From Sporosarcina sp. FSL K6-2383 (GTDB taxonomy: Bacteria > Bacillota > Bacilli > Bacillales_A > Planococcaceae), in contig NZ_CP152017.1 of NCBI RefSeq assembly GCF_038618305.1, positions 3,353,501 through 3,417,500 on the forward strand: 64,000 nucleotides of DNA, written 5' to 3'. This document shows, piece after piece, positions 37,808-45,661 of the stretch (position 1 is its first letter; each line of letters opens with the position of its first letter). A model generated the notes under the pieces. The model was not told where the DNA came from and made no database searches. It was given only the letters and a program-made list of their open reading frames with translations. Position numbers and translations under genes: made by a program.

Positions 37808-38956
37808 CTACGATAAATTTGTTGCAAAGACGATAAGTCCTTGTACGATTCCGATGACTCCACCAAGCAATGCACCAAGAACGGTAATCATTTTAAACTC
37901 TCGCTTGGAGATACCTAGCATCAAATCCTCTAGCACTGCCACTGGAAACGTATCGACTTGCTCTCTTACCATATCATCTAATTTCAGTTTTCCAAGCGAT
38001 TTTTCCAATTGTACTTCTGCTTGATAAAAAGCAAATTCAGTGAGCTTTGGCGTGATATTAACCGCTGTCCATTCTGCCCCATTCGGCCAGTAATGACGAA
38101 TCGACTTATTCAAACGCGCTTCCAACGCCAACTCATTTTTCGCATACGTTGAAATCGACCCGAATAGTCCATCCCAATCAAAGCCAGCCAACAATTCCTC
38201 TACAGGGCGCTGCTGTAGCTTTTCCCACTCATTATAAATAATCGTGTTCACTAATGCAATCGTACCAGGCGCAGTGACAAACTTAATCGCTTCTTTTTGC
38301 ACTTTACCAACTAGCGACTCTGATTCGCCAAAAAACATATTGACCATACTACCCAATGTTCCTTTAGAGGCCAAGAAATCATCAATAAGATTACGGAACA
38401 TCGCTTTTCCTTCATCAGATGCGAAGTATTGCTCTGACCTACTTAAAATGTACGTTGTCACAGTTGGAATACGCTCTCCTGCTTCCACCCGCCACTTTTC
38501 CGGTAGCACCTCTTCCACCGTTCCGGTCGTCAGCTTTCTACGCACGGCGTTAAGCTGGGCATTAAGCAACTCCAACACTTGCTGTTCTGCTTTTTCCGCA
38601 ACTTGTGTCGCACCCGCAGTCGCCAGCCAATCATTCAAGGTTTTATCTGAATGAAGGACATGTTCTTCCAGTTTTTGTTGAATGAAGCTCTCTGCCTTTT
38701 TTTCCATGTCAGGTGTCAATAATTTTTTTCGAAAAGTTTCCGGTGTTAATAAATAATTCGTAACCGTCTTCCCTAGCTGTCTTGCCAATTCGTCACGTCT
38801 TTTTGGAATCAAACCTGGCGTGAATGGCAAACGCCATTTTCCGATATATTTTGCTTCATGTGGCCTAAATAGCATTTTGATCGCCAAATGATTCGTAAAT
38901 CCACCAATCAACGCACCAATTAAGGTCATAAATAACAATGTCCATAAAAAATCCAA
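37808..38956 (-). CDS. yheB: DUF445 membrane protein YheB
   Basis: 382 residues. An N-terminal span with the conserved IGGFTNHLAIKMLFRPH and LPFTPGLIPKRRDELA motifs, a long helical middle and a C-terminal span (GALLGGVIGIVQGLIVFAT): DUF445/YheB. Function unknown; it is widespread in Bacillales. I choose the TTG at 38956, 5 nt after AAAAGGTGA; the frame upstream to 39010 has no ribosome-binding site. Operon with yheA. Confidence 0.88.
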   Translation of the reverse strand: MDFLWTLLFMTLIGALIGGFTNHLAIKMLFRPHEAKYIGKWRLPFTPGLIPKRRDELARQLGKTVTNYLLTPETFRKKLLTPDMEKKAESFIQQKLEEHVLHSDKTLNDWLATAGATQVAEKAEQQVLELLNAQLNAVRRKLTTGTVEEVLPEKWRVEAGERIPTVTTYILSRSEQYFASDEGKAMFRNLIDDFLASKGTLGSMVNMFFGESESLVGKVQKEAIKFVTAPGTIALVNTIIYNEWEKLQQRPVEELLAGFDWDGLFGSISTYAKNELALEARLNKSIRHYWPNGAEWTAVNITPKLTEFAFYQAEVQLEKSLGKLKLDDMVREQVDTFPVAVLEDLMLGISKREFKMITVLGALLGGVIGIVQGLIVFATNLS

Positions 38957-39074
38957 TCGCTTCACCTTTTCCCGTTTCTTTACGTCCCAATTATAGCAGA
39001 ACGAAACCAAACGGAAAAATGCAAAGGCTTATCATCAATTTTACCCCTCCATAAAACCGAAGTCTTTTGTTAAT

Positions 39075-39467
39075 TCAAGATAATGCATTGTACATCGTCG
39101 ACATGCGAATCGCATGCTCCATTTCGTCATTCATTGCGATAAATAACGGATTATAGGCTTGTTGAATTGGAATCGTCAGCAACATTTCCTTGTACGTTTC
39201 AATAGCCTCTAACTCATCCACCAACGCCCGTTGGACACATTCTTTCAGGTTATAACAAGGTAATGGTTTCTTCGGATTTTGAACAAATGTCCCTGTCATC
39301 ATATAATAGAGCTGTTGGAACATTTCGTAATGGCTTTTTTCATCTTCATACATATGACGGAGGAAATCTTGCCAGAGCGGATCATTCGTCAGACTGTACA
39401 TTGATTTATAATAATAATAATCTTTGTACTCGTCTTCAATGGCCTGCTTTAATTTATTTACAAACAA
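39075..39467 (-). CDS. Ferritin-like (rubrerythrin-fold) protein
   Basis: 130 residues, four-helix type: EDEYKDYYYYKSMYS, YEDEKSHYEMFQQLYY, DELEAIETYKEMLL and NDEMEHAIRMSTMYN carry the Glu and His spacing (E-x-x-H) of di-iron ferritin-like proteins. No rubredoxin domain. Possible role in metal or oxidative-stress handling. Start is TTG at 39467 after AAAGGGTG, 5-nt spacing. Confidence 0.8.
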   Translation of the reverse strand: MFVNKLKQAIEDEYKDYYYYKSMYSLTNDPLWQDFLRHMYEDEKSHYEMFQQLYYMMTGTFVQNPKKPLPCYNLKECVQRALVDELEAIETYKEMLLTIPIQQAYNPLFIAMNDEMEHAIRMSTMYNALS

Positions 39468-39539
39468 GTCAGCACCCTTTCGCTTATCTTTACTCTGATT
39501 TTATGCGATGGGGTAGTATCTTATGAGAGGAGTATCACT

Positions 39540-39743
39540 ATGCTACAACATTTCAGTTATAAGCCCATGTATGACAATACGAAATTGCCGGGTTGGACTT
39601 TTGCATTTTTCTTTCGCAATACAAGGTATACGGGCGATTATATGCCGGAGGGAGAAATTCGTTGGAACGGAGAGACGCCGCCCGAAGAAGATAACGTAAA
39701 AAAGATGATTCACGAATTAATGACTTTCCACGTCTATGATTGA
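39540..39743 (+). CDS. yheE: YheE/DUF5342-family protein
   Basis: 67 residues; HFSYKPMYDNTKLPGWTF and PPEEDNVKKMIHELMTFHVYD fit YheE of Bacillus, a small soluble protein of unknown function. It starts at ATG after GAGAGGAG and ends in the usual HVYD. Standing between divergent minus-strand genes. Confidence 0.8.
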   Translation: MLQHFSYKPMYDNTKLPGWTFAFFFRNTRYTGDYMPEGEIRWNGETPPEEDNVKKMIHELMTFHVYD

Positions 39744-39795
39744 TTATCGATTGTTTCGGGAATACTATGCTCTATGACCAATAAGGAGGCGTAGT

Positions 39796-39948
39796 ATGAC
39801 AAAAGAAAAATCACCCGAAGAACTGCGTAAGGAAAAAGAGCAGTTACAAGTACAAAATCAGAAAACCGAAAATGTCTTTGAGGATAAAAGCCGGGTTCCA
39901 AACGAGCAAAATGCTTGGAAGGAAACACAGCCTAGGTATGGTGAATGA
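39796..39948 (+). CDS. Small hydrophilic protein, 50 residues
   Basis: Begins MTKEKSPEELRKEKEQLQVQ and ends in WKETQPRYGE; very charged, no cysteine, no hydrophobic segment. An excellent AAGGAGG site lies 6 nt before the ATG, and a terminator follows the stop by two bases. The composition would suit a small acid-soluble or other spore-associated protein, but I do not recognise the family. It is 52 bp after yheE and may be co-transcribed. Confidence 0.8.
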   Translation: MTKEKSPEELRKEKEQLQVQNQKTENVFEDKSRVPNEQNAWKETQPRYGE

Positions 39949-39949
39949 C

Positions 39950-39979
39950 AAAATGCTCTGCAATTATGCAGGGCATTTT
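39950..39979. terminator. Bidirectional terminator after the 50-residue ORF
   Basis: AAAATGCTCTGCA / TGCAGGGCATTTT with a 4-nt loop, one base after the ORF and before the MFS gene stop at 39981. Confidence 0.88.
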
Positions 39980-39980
39980 A

Positions 39981-41240
39981 CTATTCCTCCGCTAACTTTC
40001 TCTTACCAAAAACAAAGAAATAGTATGTAGACGACACAATGTACAAGCCTGCCGTGATGGTAAATGCATAGGCATAGCCCCAGTAGAAGCCATTTGCAAT
40101 AACAAGCCCCGCTGCCACCGGACCCATCGTCGCCCAGCCAATATTGAACACCATCTGGTTCACCGAGTTCGCAAGTCCCTTGTATTTATCTGCAACAATT
40201 TCCATTGCAATTGCACTTTGAATGGGATTCCCTGCGTTCATGAGTGCCTGACGCATTAGGAAACCAAGTGATGCCAACAATAGCGAGGTCGTATATGCCG
40301 TCAAGATGAGAAACGGAATCGACAGCATTTGAAAAATAATGAGAGCCTTTACTTTTCCAACTCTCTTCACAAGCATCGGTCCAATAAGCATTGCCACCGC
40401 CGTCATCGCAGATCCGAGCGATAAAACGAGCCCAATATAAGCATTCGACGCATCAAAACGATTCGAGAAATATAAATTCAAATAAGGAACAACTAACCCA
40501 GACCCAATACCAATCAACAAACTTGCAAACGAGAAATGGAAGATTAGAATAATATTGCGCTTAAAGCTACTATCAACACGCTCCACTTTCTCTAGCTCAT
40601 CATGTTTCACTTGCACAGGCTCCGGTGGCTTATTGCGCAGTTTGAATAACGGCAGTAAACCAACTGTAAAAATAGCTGCTCCTACAAGTAACGCCCATCG
40701 AATCGCCGACGCTGCATCCATGCCACCAACAATCTCAAGAACATCTGCTATCACACCACCAAACAGACTACCAACGACATTAGCCACAGTCATCATAGCA
40801 AAATGGATGCTGAACATATGCACCCGTTCAGCCGACGTCGAGTTCTCCGCCAAAAACGGGACACCCGACACTTGCACAAACGCCATGAACAAACCCGTTA
40901 AAAATGCTGCGTAAATAATCGGCGTTTCCGCAATCGCAACACTGCGGTAAAACAACGTCATCGCCCCAAATAACGCACCGCCAATAATCATCCATTTTCG
41001 ACCAAATTTATCACTCAGAAAACCTGCTGGAACAAGCATAATCGCCGATGCCAGCGCCGTCATAGAAATGACTTTACCATTTACGGTTTCCGGCATCCCC
41101 AATTCTTTTATATAGAGATTGTACATGACCATAAAAACACCCATTCCAATTTGAATGAGCACATTCGCTAGCATGAACAGCCTAACATTTTGATTGAACG
41201 AGGAAATTTTCCTCTTCCAATCCATCAACCATTTCCCCAT
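39981..41240 (-). CDS. Major facilitator superfamily transporter
   Basis: 419 residues, 12 predicted spans. The MFS loop 2-3 motif is present (GFLSDKFGRKWMIIGG), and the central loop near residue 190-210 is basic. Substrate not recognisable; drug export is a common role of this branch. Start is the ATG at 41240 with GGAG 4 nt upstream (spacing short); the frame begins at 41309 without a better site. Between the terminator and bmrCD. Confidence 0.85.
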   Translation of the reverse strand: MGKWLMDWKRKISSFNQNVRLFMLANVLIQIGMGVFMVMYNLYIKELGMPETVNGKVISMTALASAIMLVPAGFLSDKFGRKWMIIGGALFGAMTLFYRSVAIAETPIIYAAFLTGLFMAFVQVSGVPFLAENSTSAERVHMFSIHFAMMTVANVVGSLFGGVIADVLEIVGGMDAASAIRWALLVGAAIFTVGLLPLFKLRNKPPEPVQVKHDELEKVERVDSSFKRNIILIFHFSFASLLIGIGSGLVVPYLNLYFSNRFDASNAYIGLVLSLGSAMTAVAMLIGPMLVKRVGKVKALIIFQMLSIPFLILTAYTTSLLLASLGFLMRQALMNAGNPIQSAIAMEIVADKYKGLANSVNQMVFNIGWATMGPVAAGLVIANGFYWGYAYAFTITAGLYIVSSTYYFFVFGKRKLAEE

Positions 41241-41377
41241 GGCACTCCAACTTTCCGCACACAGATATTTCGATACACTAAATATACGTCTTTCGGAATA
41301 GTTTTTCAACTAGCTTAGAAGAAAATCCCCTCGAACGATAGTAACCACGCTTGCAAACCAGTAAGCCCACCCGCCAC

Positions 41378-41428
41378 CAAAAAAGAGGGAACCCCCCTCA
41401 ACCAATTTTCGGTTGAGGGGAAGTTCCC
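41378..41428 (-). terminator. Terminator overlapping the 3' end of bmrD
   Basis: GGGAAC-(CC)-CCCTCAACC / GGTTGAGGGG-(AA)-GTTCCC (41387-41428) with a T-run at 41380-41386 on the minus strand. The stem includes the last ten bmrD codons, so terminator and coding sequence share bases. Confidence 0.85.
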
Positions 41429-43155
41429 GCCTGCAATTTATACATTTGCGCATACTGCCCGCCAAGCACTAACAACTCATCATGCGAGCCACTTTCCACA
41501 ATTTCTCCGCGGTCTAATACTAAAATCCGATCCGCATTCTTAATCGTCGAAAGCCTATGGGCAATGATAAATGTCGTCCGCCCTTTTTTCAGTACGTCCA
41601 TTGCATGCTGAATAATTTCTTCCGTCTCTGTGTCAATGTTAGACGTCGCTTCATCCAAAATCAAAATCGCTGGGTCAAATGCCAATGCCCGTGCAAATGA
41701 AATCAGCTGTCGCTGCCCAGAGGACAACGTACTACCCTTCTCGACAACCGGCTCATCAATGCCACCTGGTAAATGCTTCAACACGCGTTCTCCACCAACC
41801 GCATCAAGCGATTGCTGCACTTTTTCACGTGTAATACGCGCATCCCCTAAACTGACATTCGACTCAACCGTGCCGCTAAATAAATACGGATCCTGCAGGA
41901 CAATCCCCATATGATCCCGAACCGTCTGACGAGGCATATCGCCAATGTCCATGCCATCAATCGTTATCTTCCCTTTCGATGCATCATAGAAACGGAACAG
42001 CAAATTCATAATCGAACTTTTCCCGGATCCCGTATGACCAACGAGCGCCACCGTTTCCCCCTGCTTCGCTTCGAATGAAAGATCCTTCAGCACATATTCT
42101 TCCTCATTATAAGCAAACCACACATTTTCAAAACGAACATTTCCACGGTACCGAGCGATTTTATCATCACTGACTGGCTCCCCTTTTCTGTCCAACAGTT
42201 TGAAAACACGCTCTGCAGCAACAAGTGAATGTTCAAGTCGCGCAAACTGATTCACGACCCCGGTTACAGGGTTAAACAATCGTGTAATGTAATCCACGAA
42301 TGCATAGAGCAACCCGGCTGATATCACACTTTCCGTAGTCAATGATGCGCCACCGAAATACCAGATGAAGAATACAAACGCCAACGACCGAATAATATCG
42401 ACCAAGTTATGTGACGTCGCTGCCTCCACTTTTAACAACCTATTTTGATAGAGGTAATGCTCATCATTCAGCTCGCGGAATTCTTCTTCCATCTGCTTTT
42501 CACGACGAAATGCCTGAATAATGGTCATCCCATTAATCGATTCATTAATCATCGCATTCATATCACTCACTTTACCACGAATAATATGGTTCACCTTAGA
42601 AGCGAAATTCCTGTACATCTTCATCCAAATATACAAAATGGGTAAAACGAACAGCGTAATCGCACCCATTTTAGGGTCTAAAAAAAACAAGGCAATATAG
42701 ATTCCCGTAATAGACATCCCACTAATCGCAAACTGTGAAACGACTGTCACATACAAATTCCGAATTGCTTCTGTATCATTCGTAATCCTCGCAACAACTT
42801 TCCCAGCCGGTAAATTATCAAAATAACTGATCGGCAATGTTTGGATATGCTCATACAAATCATTACGCATTTTCTGGATAATACGATTCGCAGCGTTTTG
42901 TAGCAATAAATATTGAAAATACCTAAAAATCGCTGTGACAATTGCTAGCCCGAAAAAGACAGCAAGCAGTTTGATAATCGGCTCAAAATCGATACCGCCA
43001 TCTACAGCACTCGCAATATGGTCATCAATAATTTTCATGGCAATCATCGGACCCATCAGATCCGCACCTACTGCAATGGCAAGAAAAATCAGACCTGTAA
43101 TCAATAACTTTTTATAATCAAGCGCATAGTGAAATAAACGTTTACCAGTACCCAT
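41398..43155 (-). CDS. bmrD: Heterodimeric multidrug ABC exporter, BmrD/YheH-like half
   Basis: 585 residues: six-span membrane domain (about 1-320) then an ATPase. Walker A GHTGSGKSS (373-381), signature LSSGQ (477-481), Walker B ILILDE with a standard catalytic Glu502. Its partner has Asp there, so this half has the ordinary Walker B Glu of an asymmetric exporter, as in B. subtilis BmrCD. B. subtilis BmrD (673 residues) is about 90 longer; the loop after DDHIASAVDGG is short here, so an extracellular domain seems absent. Start is the ATG at 43155, 8 nt after GGGGAGG; a TTG at 43173 is inside bmrC. Confidence 0.92.
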   Translation of the reverse strand: MGTGKRLFHYALDYKKLLITGLIFLAIAVGADLMGPMIAMKIIDDHIASAVDGGIDFEPIIKLLAVFFGLAIVTAIFRYFQYLLLQNAANRIIQKMRNDLYEHIQTLPISYFDNLPAGKVVARITNDTEAIRNLYVTVVSQFAISGMSITGIYIALFFLDPKMGAITLFVLPILYIWMKMYRNFASKVNHIIRGKVSDMNAMINESINGMTIIQAFRREKQMEEEFRELNDEHYLYQNRLLKVEAATSHNLVDIIRSLAFVFFIWYFGGASLTTESVISAGLLYAFVDYITRLFNPVTGVVNQFARLEHSLVAAERVFKLLDRKGEPVSDDKIARYRGNVRFENVWFAYNEEEYVLKDLSFEAKQGETVALVGHTGSGKSSIMNLLFRFYDASKGKITIDGMDIGDMPRQTVRDHMGIVLQDPYLFSGTVESNVSLGDARITREKVQQSLDAVGGERVLKHLPGGIDEPVVEKGSTLSSGQRQLISFARALAFDPAILILDEATSNIDTETEEIIQHAMDVLKKGRTTFIIAHRLSTIKNADRILVLDRGEIVESGSHDELLVLGGQYAQMYKLQAGTSPQPKIG

Positions 43156-43156
43156 A

Positions 43157-44896
43157 TTATTCAACCTCCCCAATCTGCTGGCGGTCGAATTGCTCTTTGT
43201 ACCAGCCGTTCATATCTAGCAGCTCTTCATGTGTTCCTTCTTCAACCACACGACCATCATCCAGGACAATAATCCAATTGGCGTGTTGGATTGCTGATAG
43301 TCGATGCGTCGTAATAATTGTCGTTTTACCGGAACGTTCTGCTTGGATATTCTCAATAATTTTTGCTTCCGTTTTAGCATCAACAGCAGATAGTGAGTCA
43401 TCCAAAATAAGTATTTCTGGATTTTTCACCAGTGCACGTGCAATAGAAATTCGTTGCTTCTGTCCACCAGACAAGGCAACACCTTTTTCTCCAACGAGCG
43501 TTTCCAATCCATTTGGTAACATTTCAAGATCTTTTTCAAAATAGGACAGACGAATCGTTTCTGCAATATCTGCCTCTGTTGCATCTGGTCTACCGAACAA
43601 AATATTTTCTCTTACTGACCGTGAGAACAACACATGTTCTTGCGGAACGTAACCAATCCAGTCCCTCACTTGATTTTTGGTCATCGACTGCAATGGTACA
43701 CCTGAGAAAACAATTTCCCCTTCTCCAACGGGGTATTCACGCAATAGCTGTTTCACAAATGTCGTCTTTCCACTACCTGTCTTACCGACAATCCCAAGTG
43801 TATCGCCACGATCCAAATGGAGTTTAATCGCATCTAGGTTGACTGAATGCGACATCGGATACGTAAAGACAACATCTCGGAAGCCAACATTTTCGGGTTG
43901 CTCCAGCGTAACGGGCTGTTCAGGGTCTTTAACGTCTTCCTCATAGTCGAGCGTCTCCGTCACCCGGTCAAGTGACGCATTGCCGCGCTGCATAACGTTG
44001 ATTAATTCCCCAATCGCAAACATCGGCCACACAATCATCCCAAGGTAAACGTTAAACGTTACAAGATTCCCCAGTGTCATATCTTCTATAGAAACGAGAT
44101 ACGCCCCATAACCGAGTCCAATCATATACGTCAACCCTGTTAGCACTTTTGAAATAGGCATGAACAAAGCATCAATTTTTTCGACATGCATATTTTTTTG
44201 AAAAACATCTTCCGTCATTTTCGCGAATTCATTTTCAGTTGCACGCTCTTGTACATAAGCACGAACGACACGTACACCGGCCACTGCTTCTAAGACGTTA
44301 TCATTCAAATCACCAAACACTTGCTGAGCTGTCATATATCGCTCATGAATCTTCTTTCCAAGCACCTGCATAATGTACGCCAAAATCGGCAACGGTATAA
44401 TCGCTACCAGCGTCAATTTCCACGACACAAGAAAACCCATCGTCAAAACGAGTGTCATTAAATACAGCGTTGAGTCAACGAGCGTCATAATCCCAAATCC
44501 TGCAGTTTCAGAAATAGCACGCAAGTCATTTGTTGAACGCGCCATCAAATCACCCGTTTTATTTTTCTCATAAAACGTCGGCGTCATCTTTAAGAAATGG
44601 CGCATTAGTCTCCCACGGAGCTGCCTTTCAATGACATAAGCACCACCGAATAGTTGGTATTGCCATACGAAATTAAATGCATAACCAACAACCATAATGA
44701 GCAACATGGCGCCAATAAATCCGACTAATAACTTCATCGTCAACGTCTGCATATAAATGGAGTCAATGGCTTCACCAATGAGCCAAGGTGGAATCACAAC
44801 TAACACATTCGTGATCATCAATAAGATGAGTGCAACTGTATACCTCTTACGATTTTCTTTAAAAAACCACTTTAATTTGAATAAAACCGAAAACAT
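43157..44896 (-). CDS. bmrC: Heterodimeric multidrug ABC exporter, BmrC/YheI-like half
   Basis: 579 residues: six spans then an ATPase. Walker A GKTGSGKT (371-378), signature LSGGQ (475-479), Walker B ILILD followed by Asp500 instead of Glu, marking the degenerate catalytic site also known in B. subtilis BmrC. Together with bmrD it forms the exporter (cholate, dyes and several ribosome-targeting antibiotics in B. subtilis). It is preceded by a 480-nt leader with a leader peptide and terminator hairpins. Start ATG with GAAGAGGGT upstream. Confidence 0.93.
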   Translation of the reverse strand: MFSVLFKLKWFFKENRKRYTVALILLMITNVLVVIPPWLIGEAIDSIYMQTLTMKLLVGFIGAMLLIMVVGYAFNFVWQYQLFGGAYVIERQLRGRLMRHFLKMTPTFYEKNKTGDLMARSTNDLRAISETAGFGIMTLVDSTLYLMTLVLTMGFLVSWKLTLVAIIPLPILAYIMQVLGKKIHERYMTAQQVFGDLNDNVLEAVAGVRVVRAYVQERATENEFAKMTEDVFQKNMHVEKIDALFMPISKVLTGLTYMIGLGYGAYLVSIEDMTLGNLVTFNVYLGMIVWPMFAIGELINVMQRGNASLDRVTETLDYEEDVKDPEQPVTLEQPENVGFRDVVFTYPMSHSVNLDAIKLHLDRGDTLGIVGKTGSGKTTFVKQLLREYPVGEGEIVFSGVPLQSMTKNQVRDWIGYVPQEHVLFSRSVRENILFGRPDATEADIAETIRLSYFEKDLEMLPNGLETLVGEKGVALSGGQKQRISIARALVKNPEILILDDSLSAVDAKTEAKIIENIQAERSGKTTIITTHRLSAIQHANWIIVLDDGRVVEEGTHEELLDMNGWYKEQFDRQQIGEVE

Positions 44897-44930
44897 AACC
44901 CCATCTACCCTCTTCCTTCTTCTCTACCAA

Positions 44931-44990
44931 CTATCCACTTTCAAGAGATTCCTTTTTCAATATTTTCCTTTGCTGTTTCATGATTAACAT
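44931..44990 (-). CDS. Second small leader ORF before bmrC (19 codons)
   Basis: Reads MLIMKQQRKILKKESLESG. AAAAGGAG lies 8 nt before the ATG at 44990, and its stop is 34 nt before bmrC. It lies downstream of the leader hairpins, in the same direction, so could couple translation into bmrC. A chance ORF is possible: the length is small. Confidence 0.4.
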   Translation of the reverse strand: MLIMKQQRKILKKESLESG

Positions 44991-45058
44991 AGCCAGCACT
45001 CCTTTTCTCAGTTTTTTTATCCCGCAATAAGACTTCGTAACATTACCACTTTTCAAGC

Positions 45059-45252
45059 GGCAATGAACGATCTCTAATTGCCCGATTGGTTGGGGCTAAA
45101 TTCAGTAGGGAAAAACACCCTACTGAATAAGGCCAACTTTATGTAACACGCAAAGCGTGAAAACACCAAAATATGGTATACCATAAAATCAAAAAAGCAC
45201 ACGCCTTTTAACATAAGCGTGTGCTTAACAAAAAGGAACGGATATCCGTTCC
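45059..45252 (-). promoter_or_regulatory. Attenuator region of bmrCD: serial hairpins and terminators
   Basis: In transcription order (minus strand): palindrome GGAACGGATATCCGTTCC (45235-45252) followed by TTTTTG; AAGCACACGC / GCGTGTGCTT (45195-45226) followed by TTTTTTG, a good terminator; TATGGTATACCATA (45172-45185); a small CACGC-GCGTG hairpin (45149-45161); ATTCAGTAGGG / CCCTACTGAAT (45100-45128), whose stem can extend with GTTGG / CCAAC; and GGCAAT / ATTGCC (45059-45082). They lie between the leader peptide and bmrC. The arrangement is the plan of ribosome-mediated transcription attenuation. Confidence 0.65.
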
Positions 45253-45271
45253 ATTCCATATATATTCACAT

Positions 45272-45343
45272 TCAAAATTGAATAGAAGCAGGATAGGACG
45301 GATCGATCATGAAGTTGTTTTGAGTGATGTATAGCTTTTTCAT
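45272..45343 (-). CDS. Leader peptide of bmrCD (23 codons)
   Basis: Starts MKKLYITQNN and ends FMIDPSYPASIQF. AAAGGGAGGT precedes the ATG by 7 nt. Stop codon is 20 nt before the first hairpin. In B. subtilis the equivalent gene bmrB (yheJ) encodes a leader peptide whose slow translation in the presence of antibiotics prevents termination before bmrC. Here the peptide is shorter and unrelated in length. The function is inferred from this position. Confidence 0.7.
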   Translation of the reverse strand: MKKLYITQNNFMIDPSYPASIQF

Positions 45344-45384
45344 ATTCCGTACCTCCCTTTCTATTTCGAGTATCTAACTATTAC

Positions 45385-45414
45385 AGGTTACCATTTCCAT
45401 TTTCCGACTGTCAA
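45385..45414 (-). promoter_or_regulatory. Promoter of the bmrCD leader
   Basis: Perfect -35 TTGACA (45409-45414), 18 nt, and -10 TAACCT (45385-45390). Transcription would start about 35 nt before the leader peptide ATG. Further upstream, 45421-45600 shows no gene. Confidence 0.6.
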
Positions 45415-45604
45415 TAGTTTTCAGAAATTATATTTCATTCACAATCCACTGAAATGAATAACTCCTTCTAGGACCGCGATCGTATCGACTTCAAGCTTGA
45501 ATGCAGCCGCAATACAAAATCGAATCGACAAGTGGTCAAGCAAAACTATTTGTTTTTTTCTTGTAAATAAATTATCATTGTCTTAACTAACTATTTTACC
45601 CTAC

Positions 45605-45661
45605 AGGAGGTGTACACTTTGTTCTACCCCTCATCCGGGTGCGGGACAAAGTAACTATTTG
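45605..45661 (+). promoter_or_regulatory. Shine-Dalgarno, hairpin and TTG start of the CNNM gene
   Basis: AGGAGG (45605-45610) is separated from the in-frame TTG (45659) by 48 nt, but the interval holds a hairpin: ACTTTGT (45616-45622) with ACAAAGT (45646-45652), plus inner CCC/GGG. If folded, the unpaired distance is TGTAC plus AACTAT, about 11 nt. An alternative is an 11-codon uORF from TTG at 45619 that stops at 45654, five bases before the gene. Confidence 0.5.

Noticed and set aside
45074..45259. 61-codon minus-strand ORF inside the bmrCD leader
   Set aside because: It has no Shine-Dalgarno and runs through the terminator hairpins, whose palindromes explain its composition.
45421..45600. 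Possible gene in the spacer between the bmrCD leader promoter and the CNNM gene
   Set aside because: No frame with both a start and a ribosome-binding site; treated as noncoding.
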